Both the position numbers and the translations under genes were made by a program. Positions 34,470 to 45,786 of a stretch of 64,000 nt of DNA are shown here, piece after piece; within the stretch, counting starts at the first letter, position 1; every line of letters begins with the position of its first letter. Source of the stretch: Termitomyces sp. T153 (Eukaryota; Basidiomycota; Agaricomycetes; Agaricales; Lyophyllaceae). The DNA is taken from assembly GCA_018296165.2 (NCBI GenBank), contig JACKQL020000002.1:186001-250000 (forward strand). Reading direction: 5' to 3'. The notes beneath the pieces are model-generated. The model saw nothing but the letters and a program-made list of their open reading frames with translations. It had not been told where the DNA came from and made no database searches.

Positions 34470-36473
34470 CAGAGAATAGGGGACCCAAATTGTAGACTAT
34501 TGTGCATTAACACAGCCAATAACCCCCACAGGAGCAGTATGTCAGAGAAGGCCTGCATTATACCTGATAGGCTTTCATAAATTTGATGTAAAAAGGAGCA
34601 ATGAGCTTGAGGTGATGTCAGTATTGAAGGAATGTGGAGTGTTGAGGTGGTGGCTCTGGAGCTTGGCAAGGTTGCCAAAGGGGTTTTGGGTGTTGTCCTC
34701 ACAGGTCATAGTCCTTTCAAGAGATTAGGCAGCAGGGTCAACCATGGAGAAGGTCAGAGGTTGGGGTGCAGTCTTTCCTACAGTAGGTCCTGTCCTCAGC
34801 TTTGGTGGGCAGGGGGTTAACTGGAGCATTGTCTGAAGAAGAGGTCCAGACTATATTTTGGTGGGGAAGGCTGGCAGACAAGGCATGCAAGAAGCATTTT
34901 GGGCCTGGAAGTGGGGTTAAGAGCTGGTGGGGGCATTCTGGAGAATTTTGTAGGGGCCAAGTCACTTGAGATCAGCTCCAAGAGGTTTTCCAGGACTAGA
35001 GGTAATGTTAGTTGGGTCATACCAGAATTCCAGGAACCTTGTTGTTGCAGAGTTGCATCTGACATCAAGTGGGGTTGGCTGGTAGCATTGACATTGTTCT
35101 GTCAGCTGGTGGAGGTGTTGGAGGTACTTGGTGATAGCCTGGGCAATGGAGGAGGGGTTATTCTTGGGGTGAAGTGCACCAGGGTTGGTGATTTTGTTGG
35201 CATAGATGTGGAGAAAACTCTGAGGATGGAGTGGGGGTGTTGCTGTAAGCAGCCTTAGAGAGGGGAGTCATGCACACCAGTTGTTCTATAGTTAGTCAAT
35301 GCAGGGGCAATAATACATTCCCAAGTATCTGAGTGGTTTGTTTTGGTGGTTTGTTAGTCTCTGGTTGGGGCAGTCAATGAATTGACTTGAAGGCCTTGCA
35401 ACGTGGCTAGCCTCGCTGGGGGGAAATGGTGGACCAGGGTCAGAGTCAATATTGACTGGAGGTCCATGTTTTGAAGGAGATGTGTCTGGAGGTTGTTTTG
35501 TGAACTCCAGAGCTTCTTGTTGGTGTGGTGGGGCTTTGGAGTGCTTGATCAGAGAGTGCATGACATTCTTCTGGCCAAAAATAAGTCCAGAGATGGTTGG
35601 GGAAATTCTTACTTGTTCTGAGGTACTCTGAAGGTTCAAGTTACTTGGGTCTGGGTCTGGAGCACCGTTTTGCCTTTTTGGAGTTAGGATTTGCCAGACT
35701 AAAGGTATTGCATTATGGAGTTGTTGGGAGGTAGACTCTGGAGTTCATGTTTGGTGGGAAAGAGGCCCAGGAGTGCATTCTGGAGTTTGGTTTCATTGTC
35801 AGATGTTCTTTGGGATTGGGAGGAGTCAGATCTGGGGGTAGTGGAAGGGCAGGCCAGTTGCTGGTTCCTTAAGAAGTTGCTGTTGAGGTTGTATTGAATG
35901 TGTGGAGGGGCTCAGAGATGCAAATTGCTAGGTTGTCCTTTTTGGGATAGAAGTCAGTGGTCCGGAGGTAGCATGTAGGGCTTGGTTGGTTGCTGGCACT
36001 TCAATAGAGTTGTTGTTAGGGTTGTATTGGAGGGTTATGCTGGGTGGGGAAGGAGTCTGTGGTGCATTTTAGTTGGTTCATTCTTTCTGGGGTGAGAGCC
36101 AGTGGTTCAGAGATGGTGTGGGAGTGTTAGTCAGTTGCTGACTCCTTGATGGAGTTGTTTGGGGGTTGTGCTGAGTGGAGGAGTAGGTCTGGCAGTGTAT
36201 ATTGGGGTTGGCGGGGAATTCCTTCACTAAGTGGTGAAGGGTTATTCTACTTGCCCCCAAGACAACTTTGGGGGTATGCAGTGGCTTCTAGGTGGGAGTG
36301 TCAAGTTTGTACCCAGTTGGTTGGGGCAGTAGCAGAGTCGCATTTGAGGATGGTTTTGGTGTGGCAGAGTTGTTTGGTGAGGGGGTTGGTGTTTCTAGAG
36401 CTATTCTGGGATGTGGTGGATGCATTCTGGTTGTTTCTTCAAAGAGATCAGGTAGGTTGGGCTGTCATCCAAG

Positions 36474-37409
36474 TGTCAGGTTCCGCTGACAACAGGGGCT
36501 CAGCTACACTGGCAAATCCTTACTAGGCAGACACAATGTCCTGCACTTATAACCAAGCATCCAGAATTGGCGTGGAGGGGAGGGACTTGCAAGGGGGAGC
36601 TAGGGGGGCAGTTTGAGCAGGTCCAGAGTGGTTCGGGGATGTCTAAGACCAAGTATTTTAGTTGTCAAACCTGGACAGGCACTGGAATAAGTTTATGGGT
36701 GTGCAAATGGAATGTGGGGTAAGCGGAGGCTTTGTGATTGATGGGGGTGGAGCCACAGTTTGATGGGAGATCACCAAGGCATGAGAGGTTCCTGGGCTGA
36801 GTGGGGAGCGAGGCCCGGAGTTGTTGTAAGAATGTTTGGGTTGTAGCATGTGCGCAGAGTTTGTACTGATGTTGGAGATGAAAGGAACTTAGAAAGACAA
36901 AGGAAATATATACAGTTGAGATGAGACAGAGAAAAGAGATAGATTTGAAACTAAAAATAGAAACAGTGACAAGATGAAGGACGAGACATAGGAAACTAGT
37001 AAATGCAATATCAAGACTAAAGTACCAGGGGTTACTCTACGACTTATATACCTACTACTAGGTGGTTCCAGAGGGCAGAGGATATGGTGGCGGGCTTGAT
37101 GGAACTGCACAGAGTCAACGGGTGTCAGGTGTGATCTTGGAGTGGGCTGTGGTGACATTCTGATGGGATCAGTTGGAAAGCGAATTGCTCCGGGGTTGGG
37201 GGAAGTCTCGGGAGTTTAGGGGAATTCAGGGGATGCATCAACTGCTGCAGACAAGGTGTTGGAGTTGATCAAGGAGCTATTGGGGTTTGCCAAGGAAGTG
37301 TCAGAGTTGCCCAAAGTGGGCGCGGAGGGTGGGTGAGGGTTGGGGAGTTTGGCAGAGTGTTGGGGAGGGGCTGGGGGCAGTGTTGGGGTCTAGGGAGTGG
37401 GTCATGACA
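36474..37409 (-). repeat. Solo LTR, family A, inside A3 RT
   Basis: 936 bases from TGTCAGGTTCCGCTGAC to GGTCATGACA, reverse orientation, with perfect 5-base duplications CCAAG (36469-36473 and 37410-37414). Confidence 0.93.
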
Positions 37410-37839
37410 CCAAGTATGCAATAGCAAATCTTGTGCAAGGGGGAAATGACATCTATAACTTCAGAAAAGTGAGGGGAGGGGGTGATTTTGGCAGGCTGTC
37501 TTCCATTCATGTTCTAGAGCAGTCTGGACATTGTTGTGACCAAGCAGAGATGTGCCTTGGCACTGTGGAGGCAATTAACAAGATTTTTGATCAGAGGAGG
37601 AGGATACTGGTTATTTTAGAGAGTGGTGTTGAGTCCCTAATAGCCAATATTGAGTTGAGGAGGGGCATTTGCCTTTTTTTAGCAAGCAGGGTCAGAGCAG
37701 AAATTGAGGCAGATGATAGGACTAGTCTTGGTCTCAATTGTGCAAAGACTTTTGCCAAAAGGAGGAAGGGGTGTCTTCTTGGGTTTGGGGTTCTGAGATT
37801 GGTGTGAGGAGGGTTCTTTGGTGTTTTCCTTTGGAGAAC

Positions 37840-38780
37840 AGATTAGCAAATTCAGGGCACTCCAGGGGTTTACTTAGTTTGTTCTGGCAGGGTGGTTCCT
37901 GCATGTAGGTGTGTCTCTGCTAGAGATGGCAGGGTTTGTAGTTGATAGACAAGGTTTCCATCTCATGTGTAAAGGGGGTGGCATCAGAATTTAGGTGTCT
38001 ATTGCTTTTGGATTGATAGCATTGTGTGAGGGAGTTGTGGTGGCATTGTCCAGAGTTGTGGGGAGGGGTCCAGAGCTATGGTCATAGGTCCAGAGGAGTC
38101 TGGAGCTATTGGCCAGGAGGTTCTGAGCCTCTGCATTGAGTCTTTAGAGTGTTGGGGGAAAGTTGCTGGGGTGGAGACACATTTTGGGTGGTTTCAAGGC
38201 TTCCAGACCAGTGGAGTTGAGTGTTGAGTTTGCAATGGTGGGCTCCAGAGCAGGGAGGAGAAGTCTTATCCTTTGCCTTCTTCAGAGAACATGTCATCAA
38301 GGTTATAGTACTCTGGACAACTACTTCATATGGGTTTATTTTGGTTCTAGCAGGGTAGTTTCTGTGCTTGGGTGTTTGGCATAATTTGTAGTTGACAGGC
38401 AGGAGTTCCATCTTGTCAAATGTGTGCAGGGGTGGGTGCCATCAATGATTTTGGTTGCCAAGGGGTCTGGATTGAGGGGGAGGTCATTGGGAATTTGCAA
38501 TGGTAGAGTCTAGAGCAGGGGGTAGGGGGGAATCCTATTCTTTGCTTTCTTCAGAGAACACATCAGCAAGGTTACAATACTCTGAGGAACTACTTTGTAT
38601 AGGTGTTATGTTGGTTCTAGTGGGTAGTTCCTGCACTTGGGTGTTCCTCTGGTAGCAGCATGCTTGGTTGTTGACAGGCAAGAGTTCTCTATTGTTGAAT
38701 ACATGTGGAGGTGGGTGGTATCAATGACTTTGGGTGCAGGAGCATTCAGATTGATGAGAGAGGTTGTTGAGTGGTGGTAT
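37840..38780 (-). repeat. Tandemly repeated A3 pro-RT linker
   Basis: Two full units of about 270 bases (about 38220-38490 and 38490-38760) share TTGC(C/T)TTCTTCAGAGAACA, TACTCTG, GTTGGTTCTAG and GTTGACAGGCA. A third, partial unit lies at about 37840-38040. They correspond to one linker segment in A1 (about 590-720). Confidence 0.65.
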
Positions 38781-39109
38781 TGGGGATCTGGAGTTGGAGT
38801 GGGGCATCCAGAGTCATCTGGCATTGTAAGTCAGATACTGCAGTGCCTATGTTGATTTGTTGGATGTTGGAGGGACTTTTGTAAAGTTTGCTTAAGGAGA
38901 ACCAGGGCAGATGTGTGTTTTCCTTTGTTTCTTGGTTGTTCTTGAGGGTGCTGGGGCTGTTTGGGTTGCTCTGGAGCTGTTGGAGTTGGTCCAGGAGCAT
39001 TGGGGCTTGTGGAAGACTGGAGGTGGGGGAAAGGGCAGCTGCTAGATTGTCTTCAAGGCACATAGGTTGCATGGCAGGGGCTTTTTTCAGACAGCAGAGC
39101 TTGTTGGGG

Positions 39110-40013
39110 CTATATGGGGTTAAAAGGTGTTGGTTCTGATCAAAGGACAGGCCATGGTGATGTTTTGATGGGAACTGATGGGATTGTGGGTCATGGTGAC
39201 ACAATAGTGGGAACTTGACGTGAACATGGGCCACTCCAGGGTTGTTGGGATGTTCTGGAGTGATAGGCCAGGCCACAGGACTAAGTTGGGGACATGTGTC
39301 ATAGTCAGGAAGAAGGTTGGGGGCATTTGGGAGCATGGGAGGGGTCAGGGGCTCAACAGGGCCTGCAGGAAACACAGTTGAGGCTATTGGAGGCTAGCAT
39401 GAATGTCTGGGAATTGCTGGGGAAGTGCTGGAGATAGCTGGAGTGAGTGCTGATGGTGAACAAAGGTAGGGGAGTGTAAGAGTGACCTCTGAAGACTGTG
39501 GCTCAATCACACAACTGGCAAAAGGAAATCCAAAGTCTATTCAGTACTGTACAGTGTCTACTGAGATAACTCCTCATCTAGCAAAGGGAAATCCAAAGAG
39601 AACAAGTCTGGGAATTTCCTAGGCCAGGTGTGATGCTTCAGAGGCTTCAGAAGCATAAGAAACAACTATACAGTATGACAGAGAAAAAAGACAAAAGTGA
39701 TGTGTCAGCAATTGGTCAGCAATTGGTCAGCAGTTACATAAGCTGGTGGCAGTGTCAAAGGGTCCACACTTGTTTGAATTATTGACAGAGAACCAGTGCA
39801 GCTTGAGAGCTGAAATTAGGACCAATAAATAGGGAAAAAGAAGGAGAATGAAGGAAAACTATAGCAAGAGAAATCTGATAAGAACTGGAGATGGAGAAGG
39901 GGAACCAAGTGGGATGTTCTCTGATAGGGAGAGTTAAGGGGATGTCGATAGGTACTCTAGGGGTGTGAGGACATTGGGGAGAGCGCCAGTGGTCCAGGAA
40001 TGAGGTTGTGACA
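39110..40013 (-). repeat. 5' LTR fragment of A3, split by a family B solo LTR
   Basis: On the minus strand it begins TGTCACAACCTCATTCCTGGACC at 40013, matching the family A LTR start, and is lost after about 39110 where A3 internal sequence begins. It is interrupted by 39475-39926. Confidence 0.65.
39475..39926 (-). repeat. Solo LTR, family B
   Basis: Reverse-oriented copy of the family B LTR (TGTAAG...TCTGATA on the plus strand), 452 bases. Perfect 5-base duplications GGGAG flank it (39470-39474 and 39927-39931). It keeps the AGAACAAGTCT complement of the self-priming 11-mer. Confidence 0.9.
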
Positions 40014-40527
40014 GATGCCCCTCCAAGGCTCCTCTCCAACATCTTGTGAAATTAATATAAAGAACTGAAGTGCCTTAATTCACAACTCCAGGTAGCCCTG
40101 AACTCCACCACACAAATCCAGACTCTGGCACCACAGCCCCAGACACCACCACCTCAACTGTCAGGGGACTTCCATTTCTGACCTCTGCAACTTGTTCCAG
40201 CACCTCTGCAGCTTGTTTAGCATCTCCAGAGCTCTTTCTAGAATCCCAGAGATTTCTGGAGAACTGCAGGGTTCTCCATATTACCTCAGCAATCATTGCC
40301 TTAGAGTTAAGAGTAGCTCTGGTTGTCTGTAAAGTAGTTTCCATGCCTCTGCCACCTGCTGATGCACTGCACCATACAGTGGAGATCCTTAGACTTGTTC
40401 TCTTTGGATTCCACTCTGCTAGGTGATTAGTCACTGATTGTATCATTGTCTACTCAGCTAATATACTTTGGATTCCCCTCTGCTAGCCACATGACTTCAA
40501 TCCACTGCTCTGGAGGTTGCTATTACA
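40014..40527 (+). repeat. Partial 5' LTR of element D (family B relative)
   Basis: The last ~150 bases align well with the family B LTR end (CTTAGACTTGTTCTCTTTGG, CTCTGCTAG, then ATTACA). The upstream part aligns more weakly. The true left end is not visible, possibly cut by the A3 insertion. Confidence 0.6.
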
Positions 40528-40529
40528 GC

Positions 40530-40540
40530 AGAACAAGTCT
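40530..40540 (+). promoter_or_regulatory. Primer-binding site of element D, self-priming type
   Basis: AGAACAAGTCT, two bases after the LTR end, is the exact complement of 40391-40401 in the same LTR, as in family B. Confidence 0.7.
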
Positions 40541-40627
40541 CCTAAAACTGGTCTGGAAGCCCCTTGCAGCCACAAGGAATCTCTGAGCTGCTACTCATCC
40601 TCTCACTAGGATTCAGCACTGCAGAGT

Positions 40628-41770
40628 TTGATGTCTCAGCCTGCCAACCCAGATACACCCTCGGAGGCTCTGGCACTGCAGGACAAAGCCTGGACTCCCC
40701 TGCTACACTTAGAAACCCAGGTGCAATTAATGCAATCATCTCTTATCCACCATACTACCAAACTCTCTACCCTGCATCAAACAACAGATCTTATCTCCCA
40801 ATCACTCCAGACATTGCTCAAATGCCTGAATCCTAACTCCACCCTTTCTGTGGCTGCAGAACCAGCCCTGCCCACATCTGCACCCATTTCCACAGCTCCA
40901 GTGACCTTCAGACCACAGATTCCACATCCCATGCTACCAGATGCATATGATGGCACTTACTCCAGTGGAGAGTGATTCCTGCAGTCCTGCCTCACTTATA
41001 TCCACCTTAGCAGGGATGCCTTTGACTCTAATGCATTGAAAATAGCCTGGGTGCTGTCATACGTGAAGACTAGACATGCCTATACCTATGCGCTGCAAGT
41101 CTTCTGTCACCCTGGAGGTGTTGGAAGCTTTCCAGACTGGGCCACCTTTGAAAAGGACTTCCACACAGAGTTTTCCCTGTTAGACCCCATCAAGACTGTG
41201 GCCTTGATGCTGCATAATAGGGAGCAGTACGGACAAGAAAAGCATATGCTGGATCAGTACATTGACTCATTTTAGGCCCTGGTCAAACAGGCTGCCTACT
41301 TCAATGGCCTCTAGCTATGCCTCACTTTCCAAAATGGCTTGCACTCTGCACTGGTGGAACACATCAACAATCTGGCAGAGGGTCACTCTGATGATGAAAG
41401 GATTGTATCATAGTATGAGGTGGCCAGGGACCAATGGCAACTCATGAAGATCTAGAGGGAGCTCTGCTGCCCCCATTCTGTGCTACACCCCACTCCAATC
41501 AACAATTTCCACTACTCTGCACCTGCTCACCCAATGCCAGCCCTTACTCCAGCCATTCCTACAGCACACCCCCTGCTGCCAGGGATCCCCATGTACATGA
41601 ATGCTGCCCCACCATTGTGCTGGAGATGCCAGAAGCTGGGGCACTTTGCATAGCACTGCCCCTTGGGCTTGGAGGTATGCTACCTTTCTATGGCAGAGCA
41701 GGAGGAACTCCTCCTGTAGCTGTTGGCTGCAAAGGATGCTGCTGGAGCTCTGTTGCTGGATGAGCCAGAG
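40628..41770 (+). pseudogene. Element D gag remnant
   Basis: The frame begins MMSQPANPDTPSEA at 40628 and aligns with family B gag (LHLETQVQL, PDAYDGTYSSGE, ALKIAWVLSYVKT, FEKDFHTEFSLLDPIKTVAL). A TGA stops it near 40973 and a TAG near 41273. A zinc knuckle, CWRCQKLGHFA-stop-HCP, is at about 41620-41660, where the stop sits in place of an Arg codon. Inactive capsid gene. Confidence 0.75.
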
Positions 41771-42039
41771 TTGACCCCAGAGGAGATCAGCACATGTGCC
41801 TCATTTCCAGAGCTGGAGGGGGATTTTTAGTTGAGCAACAGATGAGGTGTACACCTCCATTGCTGAGTGCTAACAGGTTCTTGTGTCTATCAATAAAAAA
41901 TGAAACTGCTTTTTTCAACACCCTTCATTCTGAGACAGAAGAACCTCAATGCCCCCCTCCAGATGTACAGATACCAACTCCAGAGCCCCTGCCAAGCTCT
42001 CTGACACCTTCAAAGGTCTGTCAGCCCAGTCCCACTTAG

Positions 42040-42507
42040 ATGCATCAGATGCCCCAACAGTATGTGATGGCCTCTGGCCTGTCCACCAACTCCCTGCATC
42101 TTGATGTGGAGATTGAGATGATGGGCACTCAGCAAACCCATGGAGTCATGGCTCTTCTAGACAGTGGAGCAACAGGACTGTTTCTGGACTGGGAGTTTAT
42201 CAAATGCCACAGCCTGACCATGCAGCTCCTTCTCAAGCCCATTCCTGTCTACAACATCAACAAAACACCTAACAAAGCAGGTGCCATCCACTCTGGGGTT
42301 GACCTGGTCCTCCATTATCAGAATCACACAGAGTGCACCATGTTTGCTGTTACTAGCTTGGGAAGGCAGGATATGATCCTTGGTTTCATGTTGCTCTATG
42401 AGCACAACCCCAAGATCAATTGGACCAAAGGAGAGGTGACTATGAGCAGGTGCCCCCAGAAGTGCTCCGCCTGCACCACAGAAAACAGGGTGGAGTGCTG
42501 GACCTGA
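42040..42507 (+). pseudogene. Element D aspartic protease remnant
   Basis: A 155-codon open stretch with intact active site LLDSGATGLFLD (about 42153-42188) and the flap/C-terminal motif TSLGRQDMILGF..LYEHNPKINW. It aligns directly with family B protease. Part of a dead polyprotein, but this domain itself is open. Confidence 0.75.
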
Positions 42508-42825
42508 GTTTGGAAGCATGCAGCCATCTGTGCATGTCACACCAGCCCTCTCCCCTTAATAGATCTAGACCTCCTAGACTCCCCACCTCTGGTGTTCCCT
42601 CATAGAGAGGCCCTCTATGAGGATGACTGGAGCAACAGCAGAGCCCTGGAAGAAGAGTGTGGAGGGGAGGTTAGTGGCACATGCGAGCCAGAGTTCCCAG
42701 ACTAAGTGGTAGAAGTGGGGGATTGAATCTATGCTACTGCCATACACCTGCCACCCTCCATCACAGAGATCTGGGCTAGTCTGACCACATCCCAATGACT
42801 AGCCCAGGCATTTGCTGCTAATGCC

Positions 42826-43238
42826 ATGCCCCAACAGTTCTGGAATGTGGTACCCCCCTACCTTCATATGTTTGAGGATGTGTTCTCAAAGCCTCATTTG
42901 ACATGCTTCTGGAGTGCAAGAGGTGGGACCACACCATCAAACTGCTACCAGACTCCACACCCTCGAGCTGTCAGGTCTACCCACTTGTGCCCAGAGAGCA
43001 GAATGAGCTCAACACATTCCTGCAGAAGAACCTGGACTCTGGTCTTATCCACTCATCCAAGTCTCCAATGGCTTCTCTGGTCTTTTTCATCAAGAAGGAT
43101 GGTTCACTCCAACTGGTCCAGGACTACTGGGTACTCAATGCCATAATGGTGAAGAACTGTTACCCTCTCCCCCTCATTTCCAAACTCATCAACAACCTCT
43201 GAATTGTGCAATACTTCACTAAACTGGATGTCTAGTGG
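42826..43238 (+). pseudogene. Element D reverse transcriptase, 5' portion
   Basis: RT fingers and palm start: NTFLQKNLDSGLIHSSKSPMASLVFFIKKDG (about 43010-43100), [17 protein letters not shown], then YFTKLDV. The frame is cut at 43238 by the family A LTR stack. The rest of D (catalytic palm, RNase H, integrase, 3' LTR) was not found beyond the stack. Confidence 0.75.
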
Positions 43239-44191
43239 TGTCAGGTTCCACTGACCATGGAGGCTCAGCTACACTGGGCGAGTCCTTACTAGGCAGACGT
43301 GATTCTCTGCACTGACCATGAGGCATTTGGAGGTGTTCCAAACACTGGGAACTTGTAAAGATAGTTAGTGGAAATTGATCTGAGCAAGTCCAGGGAGGCC
43401 TGGAGGAGTAGAGGATGAGTTGAGGGAAGGGGGACGGGCTTGGCAGGGTTTAGGCATAAGTCCATATGTGAGTATTGTGGGTGTGGAGGAGGCAGAGGCT
43501 ACATGAATGACAGGAGTGGAGCTGGAGTTATGATGGGGAATCAACAGGGATTGATAGGGTTTGGAGCAGAGCATGTAGCAAGGTCTGGAGTTGGTGAAAG
43601 AGTGTTGGAGGTTCATAATCATAATTGCAGAATTTGTGGGGGCTGTCAGGTTCCGCTGACCTCAGGGGCTCAGCTGCACTGGGCGAGTCCTTACTAGGCA
43701 GGCGTGATCCCCTTGCACTGGCAACAAACACTCAAAAGCGTTCTGGGCACTGATGGCTTGTGGAGATAGTCAGTGGGATGTGATCTGAACAGATCTGGGG
43801 AGGTCCAGAGAAGTCAGATTGCGAGGAAACAGGACGGGCTTGGCAGGGTTCAGGCAGAAGACCGTATGGAGATTTGCGGACGTGAAGGAGTAGGTGGCTA
43901 TGTGATCAATGGGAGCGGAGCCAAGGTTTGATGGGGGATCAATTGGGGTTGATGGAGTCTGGGACTGAGCGAAGAGCGAGGTTTGGACCTGGTGAAAGAG
44001 TGTCAGGGTTTGTAATCGTAATCACAGAGTTTGTGAGGTTGTTAAGGTTGAGGAAGACTTGGGCACAATGGCTGGACAGAGTCACTGAGACAGTGTCAGA
44101 CAAAATGAAATGGAGTTGATATGGAACAAGAGTAGATTCAAGTGGAGATACAAAATGATAACAAAAATAATAACGAAATGGAGACAAGACA

Positions 44192-44267
44192 AGACCGGGA
44201 GACTGAGGTAAGACCGGGAGACTGAGGTAAGACCGGGAGACTGAGATAAGACTGGGAGACTGAGATA
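44192..44267. repeat. 19-bp direct repeats in E2
   Basis: About four units of AGACCGGGAGACTGAGGTA, with small variants. The same unit appears about three times in E3 (45079-45135) and once or less in older LTRs. Confidence 0.75.
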
Positions 44268-44527
44268 AGGAAAACAAGACATGAAACACGAAATGCAAAA
44301 CACAAGAAGGAAACAATCAGACCATAGGTAACGTTAAGCAATATCAAGACTAGAGTACGAAGAGCTACTTGATGTCTTATATACTGACTACCAGAGAACT
44401 TCAGGGTATGTCGGCTGTGGCGGCAGGGCTTGGCAGAGCTTGACGGAGAGGGTGGGTGTCAGTTGCGATCGAGGGTCGGGCCGCACTGATACATTGTTGG
44501 GATCATTTGGGAATGCGGGTTGCCCTG

Positions 44528-45786
44528 TGTCAGGTTCCGCTGACCTCGGGGGCTCAGCTGCACTGGGCAAGTCCTTACTAGGCGGGCGTGATCCCCTTGC
44601 ACTGGTAGCCGAACACTCAAAGACATTCCAGGCCCTGGTGGCTTGTGCGGGTAGTTGGGGGAATGTGATCCAGACAGATCCGGGAAGGTCTGGAGAAGTC
44701 GAATTGTGAGGAGATGAGACAGTCTTGGCGGGGTTCAGGCAGAAGGCCGTACGGGAGATTCGCAGAAGCAAGGGAGTAGGTGGCTGTGTGATCAGTGGGA
44801 ACGGAGCTGGGGTTTGATGGGAGATCATTTGAAACTGATGGAGTCCGGGACCGAGCGAAGAGTGAGGTTCGGACCTGATAAAGGAGTGTCGGGTCCGTAA
44901 TCATAATTGTGGAGTTCGTGAGGTCATTAAGGTCGATGAAGACTTGGGCACAGTGGTCGGACGGAGTCACCGAGACAGTGTCAGACGAAATGGGATGGGG
45001 TTGATATAGGACAAGAGTAGATTCGAAATAGAGATACGAAACGATAACGAGAACGATAACGAAATGGAGATGAGACAAGACCGGGAGACTGAGATAAGAC
45101 CGGGAGACTGAGATAAGACCGGGAGACTGAGATAAGGAAACGAGACACGAGACACAAGAAGGAAACAATCAGACCATAGGTAACGTTAAACAATATCAAG
45201 ACTAGGGTACGAAGAGCTACTCAATGACTTATATACTGACTACCGGAGGACTTCGGGGTAAGTCAGCTGTGGCGGCGGGGCTTGGCAGAGCTCGACAGAG
45301 GGGGTGGGTGTTGGTTGTGATCGAGGATCGTGCCGCGCTGATACGTTGATGGGATCATTGGAGAACGTGGGTTGCCCCGAGGTTGTTGTGGTACTCCGAA
45401 ATAGGTCGGAGGAACCAGGGTGTTGAGTTGATGATGGGTGGCGAAGATTGGGAACAGTGGGGGTGGTTCTCGGGGTTTGGGAGGTCCAGGGTAAGTGTCA
45501 GTGGCTGCGGGGCAGGCACCAAAGTTGGCCAGGGGGCCGTCGGAGTTAGCCGGGGAGGCGTCGGAGTTAGCCGGGGAGGCGTCGGAGTTAGCCGGGGAGG
45601 CGTCGGAGTTAGCCGGGGAGGCGTCGGAGTTAGCCGGGGAGGCGTCGGAGTTAGCCGGGGAGGCGTCGGAGTTAGCTGAAGTAGGCGCGGGGCATGGGCG
45701 GAAGTTTGGCAGAGCGTTGGGGGTTTCTTTGGGGGTTCGGGGGGTTGATGGACGATGTGCGGGGTTTTGGGGAACAGGTTGTGACA
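44528..45786 (-). repeat. LTR E3, family A, innermost and youngest
   Basis: 1259 bases with perfect duplication CCCTG (44523-44527 and 45787-45791). Unlike neighbouring repeats it still contains many CpG sites, which fits recent insertion. It carries the 21-bp minisatellite at 45541-45666. Confidence 0.93.
45541..45666. repeat. 21-bp minisatellite in LTR E3 (six units)
   Basis: Six exact head-to-tail copies of a 21-base unit beginning CGGAGTTAGCCGGGGAGGCG, plus a partial seventh. E2 has only about two units at the same place, so the array expanded recently. It lies in the upstream (U3) part of the LTR. Confidence 0.95.

Larger units (their letters stand above)
34470..39110 (-). pseudogene. 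Family A chromovirus copy A3, pol remnant
   Basis: Minus-strand pol remnant, heavily frameshifted. In its 5'-to-3' order: pro-RT linker with PYEVVVQSTITLMTCS matching the A1 linker (38300-38345 area); RT palm with NNVQTALEHEWKTAC (about 37505-37555), cognate to A1 [15 protein letters not shown]; the solo LTR 36474-37409 inside RT; then an RNase H/integrase-side region with P-H-Q-Q-EALEFTKQPPDTS (about 35475-35530), similar to A2 TLEFSKPLTQT. The linker is tandemly repeated. The 3' end and 3' LTR were not found. Confidence 0.6.

Noticed and set aside
37397..37807. 136-codon plus-strand ORF
   Set aside because: It begins in the end of a solo LTR and runs antisense to the A3 RT palm region; A1 has a similar shadow at 920-1114.
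40014..40030. Purine-rich tract beside the A3 LTR start, suggesting a 3' LTR
   Set aside because: A3 internal sequence lies on the other side of this LTR, so it is better read as the 5' LTR; the tract belongs to the element D side.
45541..45666. Regular repeats considered as a CRISPR array
   Set aside because: Units are contiguous 21-mers without unique spacers, inside an LTR, in a eukaryote.
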